DNA from: an uncultured Dysosmobacter sp.
GTDB lineage: Bacteria; Bacillota; Clostridia; Oscillospirales; Oscillospiraceae
Length of the DNA stretch: 36,335 nucleotides
Reading direction: 5' to 3'
NCBI GenBank assembly: GCA_934636905.1
Contig: CAKUBJ010000019.1
Coordinates: forward strand, 1 to 36,335
Shown here: positions 7,524-15,490 of the stretch, in pieces
Position numbering within the stretch: the first letter of the stretch is position 1
Layout of the letters: every line of letters starts with the position of its first letter
Notes under the pieces: generated by a model
Database searches by the model: none
What the model was told of the DNA's origin: nothing
Seen by the model: the letters and a program-made list of their open reading frames with translations, nothing else
Translations under genes and position numbers: made by a program

Positions 7524-8501
7524 ATGAGCAATTTTCCTTCCAACGAAAAGGCTCTGGGCATGTACAGGAAAATGTACCAGATCCGCAAGTATGAAGAGAG
7601 CATCTACTATCTCTTCCTGGAGGGCATCATGCCCGGCACCATCCACCAGAGCACCGGCGAGGAGGCCAGCGCGGTAGGAATGCTGTATGACCTGCGGAAG
7701 GACGACTGGATGGCTTCCACCCACCGTCCCGCCGGCCACGACATTGCCAAGGGCATCAGCGTCAAGGCCATGATGTGCGAAATGTTCGGCAAGGCGGAGG
7801 GCTGCTGCGGCGGCAAGGGCGGCGCCATGCACACCGGCGACATCAGCCTGGGTGTGATTCCGGCCAACGCCATCGTAGGCGGCAACCTGCCCATTGCCGC
7901 CGGCGTGGGTCTTGCTTTCAAGATGAAGAAAAAGGACAACGTGGTGGTGTGCTTCTTCGGTGACGGCGCCTCCAACGAAGGCTCCTATCACGAAACCATG
8001 AACGCTGCCGGCCTCTGGAAGCTCCCGGTGGTCTATGTATGCGAGAACAATATGTATTCGGCCAATACCTCCATCTCTCTCACCTGCTGCCAGAAGAATG
8101 TGGCGGCGGACCGGGCCGCCGTGTACGGAATCCCCAGCGAGGTTGTGGACGGCAATGACGTGCTGGCGGTCAATGAGGCGGCAGCACGGGCCATTGCCCG
8201 TGCTCGGGCAGGGGAAGGCCCCACCATCATTGAGGTCAAAACCTACCGTCACGGCGGCCACTCCCGGAACGACGCCTGCGGCTATCGTCCCAAGGACGAG
8301 GAGAAGCTGTGGATTCAGGACAGAGATCCTGTCAAGAATTTCCGCAGCGTGATTCTGGAGCACGGCGTCATTTCCGAGGAGGAACTGGAGAAGGTGGAAG
8401 CTGACATTGAGCAGGAGATTGAGGATGCGGTGGAATATGCCAAGAACGCGCCGCTGCCGTCCTACGAATCTGCCTTGAAAAACGTTTATTGGGAGGGCTG
8501 A
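7524..8501 (+). CDS. Thiamine diphosphate-dependent dehydrogenase E1 alpha subunit (acetoin dehydrogenase-like)
   Basis: 325 residues, matching the short acetoin dehydrogenase-type E1 alpha (about 325-335) better than the longer pyruvate type. The thiamine diphosphate motif is clear: GDG at 146-148 and NN at 175-176, with HRPAGHDIAKG and CCGGKGGAMH upstream. The subunit binds the cofactor and, with E1 beta, decarboxylates a 2-oxo acid or cleaves an alpha-hydroxyketone, passing the acyl group to E2. It is the first gene of a five-gene operon, with AAGGAG upstream of the ATG. E1 beta follows after 4 bases. The true substrate is unknown. Confidence 0.9.
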   Translation: MSNFPSNEKALGMYRKMYQIRKYEESIYYLFLEGIMPGTIHQSTGEEASAVGMLYDLRKDDWMASTHRPAGHDIAKGISVKAMMCEMFGKAEGCCGGKGGAMHTGDISLGVIPANAIVGGNLPIAAGVGLAFKMKKKDNVVVCFFGDGASNEGSYHETMNAAGLWKLPVVYVCENNMYSANTSISLTCCQKNVAADRAAVYGIPSEVVDGNDVLAVNEAAARAIARARAGEGPTIIEVKTYRHGGHSRNDACGYRPKDEEKLWIQDRDPVKNFRSVILEHGVISEEELEKVEADIEQEIEDAVEYAKNAPLPSYESALKNVYWEG

Positions 8502-8505
8502 GAAT

Positions 8506-9582
8506 ATGGCAGTTATGTCGATTGCGGATGCATACAAAAGTGCAATCCGGGAGGAAATGCGCAAAGATCCCTCTGTTTACTGCATCGGTGAGGATGAGGA
8601 TATCCCCGGCGGCATGGGTGGCGCCTTTACCGTTACCAAGGGGCTGGGCGACGAGTTCGGCGCCAACGTGCGGGTGGCGCTGGAAGGCGGCGGCTTCGAA
8701 CTGAAGGGCACGGAGGACATCGGAAACGACCGGGTCATCAATACCCCCATTTCCGAAATTCTCATTTCCGGTGTGTGCGTTGGCTCCGCCATGGCCGGTA
8801 TGCGGCCTGTGGCGGATCTGCAGTACGGCGACTTCCTGTTCTGCATGATGGATCAGCTGGTGAATCAGGCAGCCAAGATGTGCTATATGTCTGACGGCAA
8901 GGTTCATGTCCCCATGGTCATGCGCGCCCCCTGCGGCGCCACCAACCGGGGTGCCCAGCACGCACAGAGTCTGGAGAGCTACTTCATCCACGTTCCCGGG
9001 CTGAAGGTGATCTGCCCCTCCACCCCCTATGACGCCAAGGGCATGATGAAGGAGGCCATCCGGGACGAGAACCCGGTGCTGGTCTTTGAGCACAAGCTGC
9101 TTTACGGCGGCAAGAGAAAGGAAGCCGGCCAGCTCAGCGCCACCGGGGAGGTTCCTGAGGAGGATTACACCGTTCCCTTCGGAAAAGCAGCCATCCGCCG
9201 GGAGGGAAAGGACATCACCATTGTGGCCAATATGCTTATGTGGTACAAGGCCATGCAGGCGGCAGAGGAACTGGAAAAGGAAGGAATCAGCTGCGAAATC
9301 ATCGACCCCCGGACGCTGGTGCCCTTCGACTATGATACGGTGACGAAGTCTCTGGAAAAAACCGGCAAGCTGATGATTGTCCATGAGGACACCTACACCG
9401 GCGGCTGGGGCGCCCAGCTGGCCTCCTGGATTGCGGAGAATGCCATCACGCTGCTGGATGCGCCGGTGGTTCGGATTGCCGCGCCGGATACCCCGATTCC
9501 TTTCTGCCCCACGCTGGAGAGTTATGTAATTCCCTCTGAGCAGAGAATTGCCGAAGCCGCCCGGAAGCTGGCAAAGCTGTGA
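8506..9582 (+). CDS. Thiamine diphosphate-dependent dehydrogenase E1 beta subunit
   Basis: 358 residues of the transketolase-like E1 beta family. Conserved blocks include CIGEDEDIPGGMGGAF, INTPISE, a central QLVNQAAKM block, and the C-terminal swivel-domain motifs IDPRTLVPFD and VHEDTYTGGWGA. The protein is about 20 residues longer than usual because of an insertion at about 53-73, between DEFG and NDRVINTPISE. E1 beta completes the thiamine site with E1 alpha. The ribosome site GGAGGG overlaps the end of the E1 alpha gene, which suggests coupled translation. Confidence 0.9.
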   Translation: MAVMSIADAYKSAIREEMRKDPSVYCIGEDEDIPGGMGGAFTVTKGLGDEFGANVRVALEGGGFELKGTEDIGNDRVINTPISEILISGVCVGSAMAGMRPVADLQYGDFLFCMMDQLVNQAAKMCYMSDGKVHVPMVMRAPCGATNRGAQHAQSLESYFIHVPGLKVICPSTPYDAKGMMKEAIRDENPVLVFEHKLLYGGKRKEAGQLSATGEVPEEDYTVPFGKAAIRREGKDITIVANMLMWYKAMQAAEELEKEGISCEIIDPRTLVPFDYDTVTKSLEKTGKLMIVHEDTYTGGWGAQLASWIAENAITLLDAPVVRIAAPDTPIPFCPTLESYVIPSEQRIAEAARKLAKL

Positions 9583-9616
9583 TGCGCCCGGCGTGTCAGA
9601 AAGGGAGGAAAGACAC

Positions 9617-11206
9617 ATGATCCAGGAAATCAAGATGCCCTCGGCAGGCCAGACCACCGATGAGGCCACCATTGTCAAGGTGAACATCAAAGTGGGTGAC
9701 ACCGTGAAGCGGGGTGACGAACTGCTGGAGGCGGAAACGGACAAGGCAATTCTGCCGGTGGAGAGTTTTGCCGCCGGCGAGGTGCTGGCCGTTCTGGTGA
9801 AAGAAGGAGACAGCGTCACCGCCGGAACGGTGCTGGCCGCCATCGGAAAGCACGGGGAGCAGTATCAGGGAGGCACCGCCCCGAAGGCGGAGGCCGCCGC
9901 CCCGGCAGCGGCTCCGGAGCCGGAGCCGGCACCTGCGGCGGTGCAGGCAAACGTGGGACAGGAAATCAAGATGCCCTCGGCAGGCCAGACCACCGATGAA
10001 GCCACCATCGTCAAGGTGAACATCAAGGTGGGGGACACCGTGAAGCGGGGTGACGAACTGGTGGAAGCGGAAACGGACAAGGCAATTCTGCCGGTGGAGA
10101 GTTTTACCGCCGGTCAGGTATTTGATGTTCTGGTGTCCGAGGGGGATACCGTTACCGCCGGAACGGTGCTGGCCGTCATCGGGAAAGCCGCCGATGCCGC
10201 GGCCTATCACCGGGGCGGCGGGGCACCGGCACCGGCAGCAGCGCCGGAAACGGCACCGGAGGCGCAGGAGGAATATCTGCCCATTATCAAGGGGCAGAGC
10301 ATGCCCAAGGCCGCGCCTGCTGCGCCGGTTGTTTCCGCAGTACCTGCCGTGCATCTGAATCTGCCGGCCATGCCCAATGCCAAGATGATGGCGCGGGAAC
10401 TGGGGGTGGATATCACCACGGTACCTGCTTCCAACGGCGTATTTGTGAAGCGCTGTGATGTGGCCAGAGCAGCGGAGACGCCTGCTGCGGCACCTGCTGC
10501 CGGGGAAAGCGCCTGCGCACCGGAACCGGAATACGAGGTACTGCCCATGACCCGCATCCGGACGGTAATTGGCCGGCGGATGCAGGAGTCCATGCAGAAT
10601 ATCCCCGCGTGGCAGTGCACCGTCAGCGTGGATATGACTGCCTGCATGGCGCTGCGGAGCACCTACCTGGAAAAGCGGGAGGTCAAACTTTCCTACAACG
10701 ACATCATGGCCAAGACCATTGCCGTGGCCTCCCAGAAGTTCCCGCTGGTTCGCGCCCGTTACGAAGAGGACGAGGTTCGGGTCTATAAGCATACCAACGT
10801 GGGTCTGGCGGTAGGGCTGGACGGGGCGCTGGTGGTTCCCGTGGTGAAGGAAATCGACACCCGGGGACTGGAGGAAATCGCCGGGGCTTACAGGGACGTA
10901 ATCCGGAAGGCCCGGGAGAACCGTCTGGCTCCCGCCGAGATGGGCTGCGGCAGCATCACCATCTCCAATCTGGGAATGTATGATGTGGACCACTTCATTG
11001 CCATTGTCAATCCCCCGGAAAGCTGCATTCTGGCTGTGGGAAAAATCGAGACACAGCCGGTGTGGAACGGAAAGGAATTCCTGCCGGTGCCGAAGATGAC
11101 GATAACCGGCTCCTTCGACCATCGGATCATCGACGGCGCCTACGGCGCGCAGTTCCTCCGGGAACTGAAAACGCTGATGGAGAATCCGTCACTGCTGCTG
11201 GGATAA
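9617..11206 (+). CDS. Dihydrolipoamide acyltransferase E2 with two lipoyl domains
   Basis: 529 residues from ATG 9617, chosen because AGGGAGG lies 9 bases upstream. There are two lipoyl domains (about 1-78 and 113-190) with lipoyl-lysines K43 and K155 in ETDKAI. Ala/Pro-rich linkers follow, then a subunit-binding segment near 252-285 (MPNAKMMARELGV) and a catalytic domain from about 305 with the DHRIIDG motif (His502, Asp506). E2 moves the acyl group from E1 onto CoA and forms the core of the complex. The two lipoyl domains are almost identical, which indicates a recent duplication. Confidence 0.95.
   Translation: MIQEIKMPSAGQTTDEATIVKVNIKVGDTVKRGDELLEAETDKAILPVESFAAGEVLAVLVKEGDSVTAGTVLAAIGKHGEQYQGGTAPKAEAAAPAAAPEPEPAPAAVQANVGQEIKMPSAGQTTDEATIVKVNIKVGDTVKRGDELVEAETDKAILPVESFTAGQVFDVLVSEGDTVTAGTVLAVIGKAADAAAYHRGGGAPAPAAAPETAPEAQEEYLPIIKGQSMPKAAPAAPVVSAVPAVHLNLPAMPNAKMMARELGVDITTVPASNGVFVKRCDVARAAETPAAAPAAGESACAPEPEYEVLPMTRIRTVIGRRMQESMQNIPAWQCTVSVDMTACMALRSTYLEKREVKLSYNDIMAKTIAVASQKFPLVRARYEEDEVRVYKHTNVGLAVGLDGALVVPVVKEIDTRGLEEIAGAYRDVIRKARENRLAPAEMGCGSITISNLGMYDVDHFIAIVNPPESCILAVGKIETQPVWNGKEFLPVPKMTITGSFDHRIIDGAYGAQFLRELKTLMENPSLLLG
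9623..10107 (+). repeat. In-frame tandem duplication of the lipoyl-domain DNA
   Basis: Bases 9623-9771 and 9959-10107 are nearly identical at an offset of 336 bases (112 codons). Most differences are at third positions. After this stretch the copies diverge more. The repeat encodes the two lipoyl domains of E2. Confidence 0.9.
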
Positions 11207-11219
11207 GGAGGAGACAGCC

Positions 11220-12587
11220 ATGGAACAGTTTGACGTACTGATTATCGGCGGCGGCCCCGGCGGGTATTCCCTGGGAATTGCGGCTGCCAGACAGGGGCTG
11301 AAAACCGCGCTGTTTGAAAAGGAGCATCTGGGCGGCACCTGTCTGAACGTGGGCTGCATCCCCACCAAGTATCTGGTGGACAAGGCCCTTGCCATGGAAA
11401 AGGTGCGGGCGCTGGTGAAAAAGGACATCTTCCGGGATGCCGGAACTTTCAGCTTCCAGAAAATTCAGGCGGGAAAAGCGGAAGTGACCGCAAAGCTGGT
11501 GGGCGGCGTGCAGTACCTGCTGAAAAAGCAGGGTGTGGAAGTCGTCAGCGGCGAGGCGGTGCTGAAAAGCGGCCGTGTGGTTTCCTGCGGCGGGAAAGAC
11601 TATCAGGGCAGGTATGTGGTGATTGCTACGGGTTCCCAGCCCATGATGCTTCCCATTCCCGGCCGTGAACTGTGCATTGACTCTACGGGAGCGCTGAATC
11701 TCCGGAACCTGCCCCGCTCCATGGTGGTGATGGGCGGCGGCGTCATCGGGCTGGAACTGGCCTGCGCCTTTGCCGCCTATGGCACCGAGGTCACCATTGT
11801 AGAACTGATGCCGGAACTGATGCCCCGGGAACAGAAGGAAGCCGTGCGGGTGGTGCTGAAGGAACTGAAGCGGCAGGGAATCCGCCTGCTGACAGGGGCG
11901 AAAATGCTGCGGGTGGAAAAGAGCGGCGCCGGCCTGCGGGCAGTTTATGAGCAGGACGGCACGGAAGGCTCCGTGGATGCGGAGCAGGTTCTGATGGCCG
12001 CCGGCCGCAAGCCGAACTTTACCGGTATCGATGCCGGGGCGCTGGGACTTGCCATGAACGGAAAGTTCATCGCCGTGGACAACCACCAGAGAACCAGTTT
12101 GGAGGGCGTCTACGCCATCGGCGATGTTGTGGGCGGCTATCAGCTGGCACACGCCGCTTATGCCGAGGGGGAAGCCGCTCTGGCGGATATGCTGGGGAAG
12201 GATGAGCCTTACGGCACGGTGCCCGTTCCGGTGTGCACTTATACGATTCCCTGCTTTGCCTCCGTGGGTCTGACGACGGAAGCGGCGAAAGCGGCGGGGT
12301 TTGACCCCTGCCTCGGCAGCTTTGACTACAGCGCCAACGGCATGGCACTGGCAGAGGGTGCCTCCGGCAGCGTGTACATGATTATGGACAAAAAGTCCAG
12401 AATCACTCTGGGCGCCGCCATTGTGGGGGAGAATGCTTCCGAAATGATTGCCTTTGCTGCTGATGCCGTCCGGGATAAGCTGACGGTGGAGCAGTGGCAG
12501 CGGATGGTTGTGGCGCATCCCTCCCTGTGCGAAATGGTGCGGGAGGCCGCGCTGGACGCCTTCGGCATTTCGGTTCATAAGGGATAA
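11220..12587 (+). CDS. lpdA: Dihydrolipoamide dehydrogenase E3
   Basis: A 455-residue flavoprotein disulfide reductase. It has an FAD-binding GGGPGG near the N-terminus, a redox disulfide in GGTCLNVGCIPTK (Cys41 and Cys46), an NAD-binding GGGVIGLELA near 175, a second FAD motif with YAIGDVVGG, and the catalytic histidine segment VVAHPSLCEMV. It reoxidises the lipoyl groups of E2 and makes NADH. The ribosome site AAGGAGG follows the E2 stop, and the genes are 13 bases apart. A dedicated E3 in the operon suits a specialised complex. Confidence 0.95.
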   Translation: MEQFDVLIIGGGPGGYSLGIAAARQGLKTALFEKEHLGGTCLNVGCIPTKYLVDKALAMEKVRALVKKDIFRDAGTFSFQKIQAGKAEVTAKLVGGVQYLLKKQGVEVVSGEAVLKSGRVVSCGGKDYQGRYVVIATGSQPMMLPIPGRELCIDSTGALNLRNLPRSMVVMGGGVIGLELACAFAAYGTEVTIVELMPELMPREQKEAVRVVLKELKRQGIRLLTGAKMLRVEKSGAGLRAVYEQDGTEGSVDAEQVLMAAGRKPNFTGIDAGALGLAMNGKFIAVDNHQRTSLEGVYAIGDVVGGYQLAHAAYAEGEAALADMLGKDEPYGTVPVPVCTYTIPCFASVGLTTEAAKAAGFDPCLGSFDYSANGMALAEGASGSVYMIMDKKSRITLGAAIVGENASEMIAFAADAVRDKLTVEQWQRMVVAHPSLCEMVREAALDAFGISVHKG

Positions 12588-12603
12588 GGAAGGAGCGATT
12601 TTG

Positions 12604-13344
12604 ATGCTGTTAACGGATAAAGCGGCGCTGATTACCGGCGGCGGCCGGGGAATCGGCGAGGCCAGTGCCCGCCGTCTGGCGGAGTACGGAGCCAAAGTGA
12701 TTCTGGCGGACATGAATCTGGAGGCGGCACAGGGCGTGGCGGAGGACTTGAACGCCCACGGCAGCGAGGCTCGGGCGCTGGAGTTCAATGTGGCGGAATT
12801 TGACAAAATTCCCGGGAAAATTGCCGAAGCCAGAGCTATGTTCGGCCGGATTGACATTCTGGTGAATGTGGCGGGCATCACCGGCTCCACCCCCATTGAG
12901 GAAATCACGCTGGAGAGTTGGGACCGGATGATGGACATCGACCTGAAATCCATGTTCTTTGTGACCCAGGCGGTGTTTGCCGTCATGAAGGAGCAGGGCT
13001 ACGGCAAGCTGGTGCATATGTCCTCTCTGGCGGCACTGCGGGGCGGCAGAAGTTCCGACGCATCCTATGCCTGCGCCAAGGCCGGCATCCTGAATCTCAG
13101 CAAGTGCTTTGCCCTGCGGGGGGCGGCGTATCACATCACCTCCAATGCCGTTTGCCCCGGAAATATCCTGACCCCCATGGGCAGGACCCTTTCCTGGTCC
13201 AAGGTGGACCCCAAGACCTACATCCCGCTGGGACGGTACGGCACGGCGGAGGATATCGCCAACGCGGTGCTGTTCTATGCCAGTGACCTTTCCGACTATG
13301 TGACTGGTGACTATATGAACGTCAACGGCGGCCTGTATATGTAA
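12604..13344 (+). CDS. Short-chain dehydrogenase/reductase (SDR)
   Basis: 246 residues from ATG 12604 (AAGGAG 8 bases upstream). It is a classical SDR with the cofactor loop TGGGRGIG, NVAG, the catalytic Ser140/Ser141 region, Tyr155 and Lys159 (YACAK), and the C-terminal VTGDYMNVNGG. It would reversibly oxidise an alcohol or hydroxy acid with NAD(P). As the last gene of the dehydrogenase operon it may produce the keto substrate of the complex, for example an acetoin-like or keto-acid compound; that is inference. A terminator follows. Confidence 0.9.
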   Translation: MLLTDKAALITGGGRGIGEASARRLAEYGAKVILADMNLEAAQGVAEDLNAHGSEARALEFNVAEFDKIPGKIAEARAMFGRIDILVNVAGITGSTPIEEITLESWDRMMDIDLKSMFFVTQAVFAVMKEQGYGKLVHMSSLAALRGGRSSDASYACAKAGILNLSKCFALRGAAYHITSNAVCPGNILTPMGRTLSWSKVDPKTYIPLGRYGTAEDIANAVLFYASDLSDYVTGDYMNVNGGLYM

Positions 13345-13470
13345 GCCGCGTTTCTGATGTCCTCCGGCGCCCTTTCCGCTCTCCCGGCCTGCCGGGGGAG
13401 CGGTTTTCTGCCTGCGGGCGGGGCGCCGGACAGCCGGACACAACTCCTCCGGGAAACGGGCAGAAATACG

Positions 13471-13524
13471 AAACAGGGACGCCTCGTGTTCCGGCTCAGC
13501 CGAAACGCGGGGCGTCCCTGTTTT
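13471..13524. terminator. Long imperfect hairpin terminator between SDR and modC
   Basis: Outer arms of 13 bp (AAACAGGGACGCC and its complement) enclose a further interrupted stem, ending in TTTTT on the plus strand. It serves the convergent SDR and modC genes. Confidence 0.8.
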
Positions 13525-13566
13525 TCGATGGAGAGAATGCGGTTCTGTACCTGCGAGAGAAACGGA

Positions 13567-14616
13567 TTACTTCAAAAGGAGAATATCCCGGGGCTGGACG
13601 GCAATCCACAGGCGTTCCGGCCGGTTCAGCGCATACCAGTCCTCCCGGCTCAGTTCCATCCGCAGAGGCGCTGACTCCGAGGCGGCGCCCTCCGGCCGCA
13701 GCAGGACGATGGTGGTGAACACATCCTGAATCACCCGCTCCACGGCGCAGGGGAAGGCACCTGCCGTCCCCTCCGGCACCGGCGTTACATGGTGGGCGCG
13801 GATGCCTGCCCGGCGGATGTCCGGCGGCACCGGCTTTCCGCACTCCAGCGTCAGTCCCCACTGGGACAGCATCACCGCATTTCCTGCCGGAACGGCGTCC
13901 ACAATGTTCTTGCAGCCGGACAGCCGGGCGGCGGCCTCCGTCTCCGGCGCATGGAACAGCTGCCGCAGGGTAACGGTGTCCTGAGACTGTCCCTGCTCCA
14001 GCACACAGACCTTTTTGCAGTTCCGGAATACCTCCCCCCGGTCATGGGAAACCCACAGAATCGGGCCGGGAAAATCCGCCAGCAGGTCGGAAAGTTCCAG
14101 TTCCAGATTCCATTTCAGGAAGCTGTCCAGCGCGGAAAAAGGCTCGTCCAGCAAAATGGCCTCCGGCCGGGTACAGAGAATCCGGGCCAGCGCCACCCGC
14201 TGCTGCTGTCCGCCGGAAAGCTGGGCGGGGTAATGGCGCTCCAGCTCCTCCAGCCGGAAGCGGCGGAGGGCGTCTGCCAGCGCGGCGGACTTTTCTCTCC
14301 GGCTGCCGGTGCGGATGCCGCAGAGAATGTTTTTCTCCACCGTCATGTTGGGAAACAGGGCATAATTCTGAAAGAGATACCCCAGCTTCCGCTGCTGAGG
14401 CGGCAGGTTGACCTTTTTCTCACTGTCAAACAGCACCCGGTCATGGAGGACAATCCGTCCCCGGTCCGGCGTCACAATCCCCGCAATGCACCTGAGGGTC
14501 ATGCTCTTGCCGCAGCCGGAGGCTCCCAGCAGCGCCGTAACCTCGTTTTCCGCCTGAAACTGCACCCGCAGGTGAAAGCTGCCCAGCTGCTTTTCAATAT
14601 CCACATACAGGCTCAT
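13567..14616 (-). CDS. modC: Molybdate ABC transporter ATP-binding protein
   Basis: 349 residues from the ATG at 14616, chosen for the AGGAGG 8 bases upstream. It has a Walker A in LLGASGCGKSMTLR, the ABC signature LSGGQQQRVALARIL, a Walker B ILLDEPFSALD and the switch VSHDRGE. The C-terminal third is a TOBE-like regulatory region. It energises molybdate uptake. The ATG overlaps the modB stop by four bases (ATGA), so translation is probably coupled. It is the last gene of the molybdenum block. Confidence 0.9.
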   Translation of the reverse strand: MSLYVDIEKQLGSFHLRVQFQAENEVTALLGASGCGKSMTLRCIAGIVTPDRGRIVLHDRVLFDSEKKVNLPPQQRKLGYLFQNYALFPNMTVEKNILCGIRTGSRREKSAALADALRRFRLEELERHYPAQLSGGQQQRVALARILCTRPEAILLDEPFSALDSFLKWNLELELSDLLADFPGPILWVSHDRGEVFRNCKKVCVLEQGQSQDTVTLRQLFHAPETEAAARLSGCKNIVDAVPAGNAVMLSQWGLTLECGKPVPPDIRRAGIRAHHVTPVPEGTAGAFPCAVERVIQDVFTTIVLLRPEGAASESAPLRMELSREDWYALNRPERLWIAVQPRDILLLK

Positions 14617-15293
14617 GCCCGGTGCCTCCTTCTGCCGGCGGTGTCCCGGCGCTCCAGCATATTCACCGCCAGCAGCACCACGGCGGAGATGGCCAGATTC
14701 ACCATGACCCATTTCATGGCCAGTTCATCGTTGTTGGTCTGCCAGAGTTGGTAGACCGTGGTGGAAATGGTGGCGGTTTTTCCCGGGGTATAGCCGGCAA
14801 TCATGCTGGTGGCGCCGTACTCTCCCAAAGCCCGTGCAAAGGCCAGCACCGTTCCCGCCAGAATCCCCTGCCGGCAGCAGGGCATCCGCACCCGCCAGAA
14901 AATCCAGCTGTTGGAAAGCCCCAGCGTCTGGCCGGAATAGGCCAGCGTTTCGTCGAAGGCTTCAAAAGCCCCCCGGGCGGTGCGGTACATCAGGGGGAAA
15001 ATCACCACGGCGGTGGCGAAAATGGCCGACCACCACGTCATAACCGCCTTCACGCCGAACTGGTTCAGCAGCCATGCACCGATAATCCGCTTTGGCCCCA
15101 GCAGCCGCAGCAGCAGGTACCCGATGACCGTAGGCGGCAGCACCAGCGGCAGCGTCAGCACCACGTCCAGCAGTCCCTTCACCAGCCGGGGCAGTTTTGC
15201 AATATAGTAAGCGGCAAAAATGCCGGCGAAGAAGACGACGACGGTGGAAATCAGCGCAATCCGAAGAGAGTTCCACAGCGGAAACCAATCCAT
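14613..15293 (-). CDS. modB: Molybdate ABC transporter permease
   Basis: 226 residues with about five to six membrane helices. The cytoplasmic EAA-type loop that contacts the ATPase reads ALGEYGATSMIAGYTPGKT. This sequence is characteristic of ModB. The ribosome site AGGAGG is 5 bases before the ATG, just after a 16-bp palindrome. It lies between modA (with a hairpin-rich 197-base gap) and modC (overlapping). Confidence 0.93.
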   Translation of the reverse strand: MDWFPLWNSLRIALISTVVVFFAGIFAAYYIAKLPRLVKGLLDVVLTLPLVLPPTVIGYLLLRLLGPKRIIGAWLLNQFGVKAVMTWWSAIFATAVVIFPLMYRTARGAFEAFDETLAYSGQTLGLSNSWIFWRVRMPCCRQGILAGTVLAFARALGEYGATSMIAGYTPGKTATISTTVYQLWQTNNDELAMKWVMVNLAISAVVLLAVNMLERRDTAGRRRHRA

Positions 15294-15308
15294 AGATACC
15301 TCCTGATA

Positions 15309-15324
15309 TTCCCGTTAACGGGAA
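15309..15324. promoter_or_regulatory. Perfect 16-bp palindrome before modB
   Basis: TTCCCGTTAACGGGAA is perfectly self-complementary and lies immediately upstream of the modB ribosome site. It could be a protein-binding operator or a small RNA stem. No T run follows. Confidence 0.5.
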
Positions 15325-15335
15325 GGAAGATCGTT

Positions 15336-15469
15336 ACGAAAGAAACCCAGGAGGGGTGTCTTTCGTTTTGAATCATAAGTTTTTCTGCACATGAAAGGGC
15401 AGAAAAACTTGCTTCCGCGTGCCGAAAAGCATTTCGGCACGCGGAAAAGAGCGGGCTGCCCGCTCTTTT
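15336..15469 (-). terminator. Array of four hairpins between modA and modB
   Basis: Read from the modA stop, the stems are 15445-15469 (11-bp arms, TTTT after it), 15413-15446 (15-bp arms), 15377-15410 (12-bp arms) and 15336-15366 (13-bp arms, one mismatch). The first overlaps the second by two bases, so they cannot both be fully paired. The array probably attenuates transcription so that more ModA than ModBC is made, or forms a switchable leader. Confidence 0.65.
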
Positions 15470-15490
15470 CCGTTTTCTTCTGTGCCCGGG

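Noticed and set aside
7524..9582. Calling the E1 genes pyruvate dehydrogenase
   Set aside because: E1 alpha is the short acetoin-type length, and the operon context with an SDR and a LacI regulator suggests a specialised substrate.
9623..10107. The repeat in the E2 gene as an assembly error
   Set aside because: The copies differ at scattered third positions and the repeat is in frame with two lipoyl domains, a known E2 architecture.
15336..15469. The hairpin series as a CRISPR array
   Set aside because: The stems differ in sequence and there are no equal-length spacers or cas genes.
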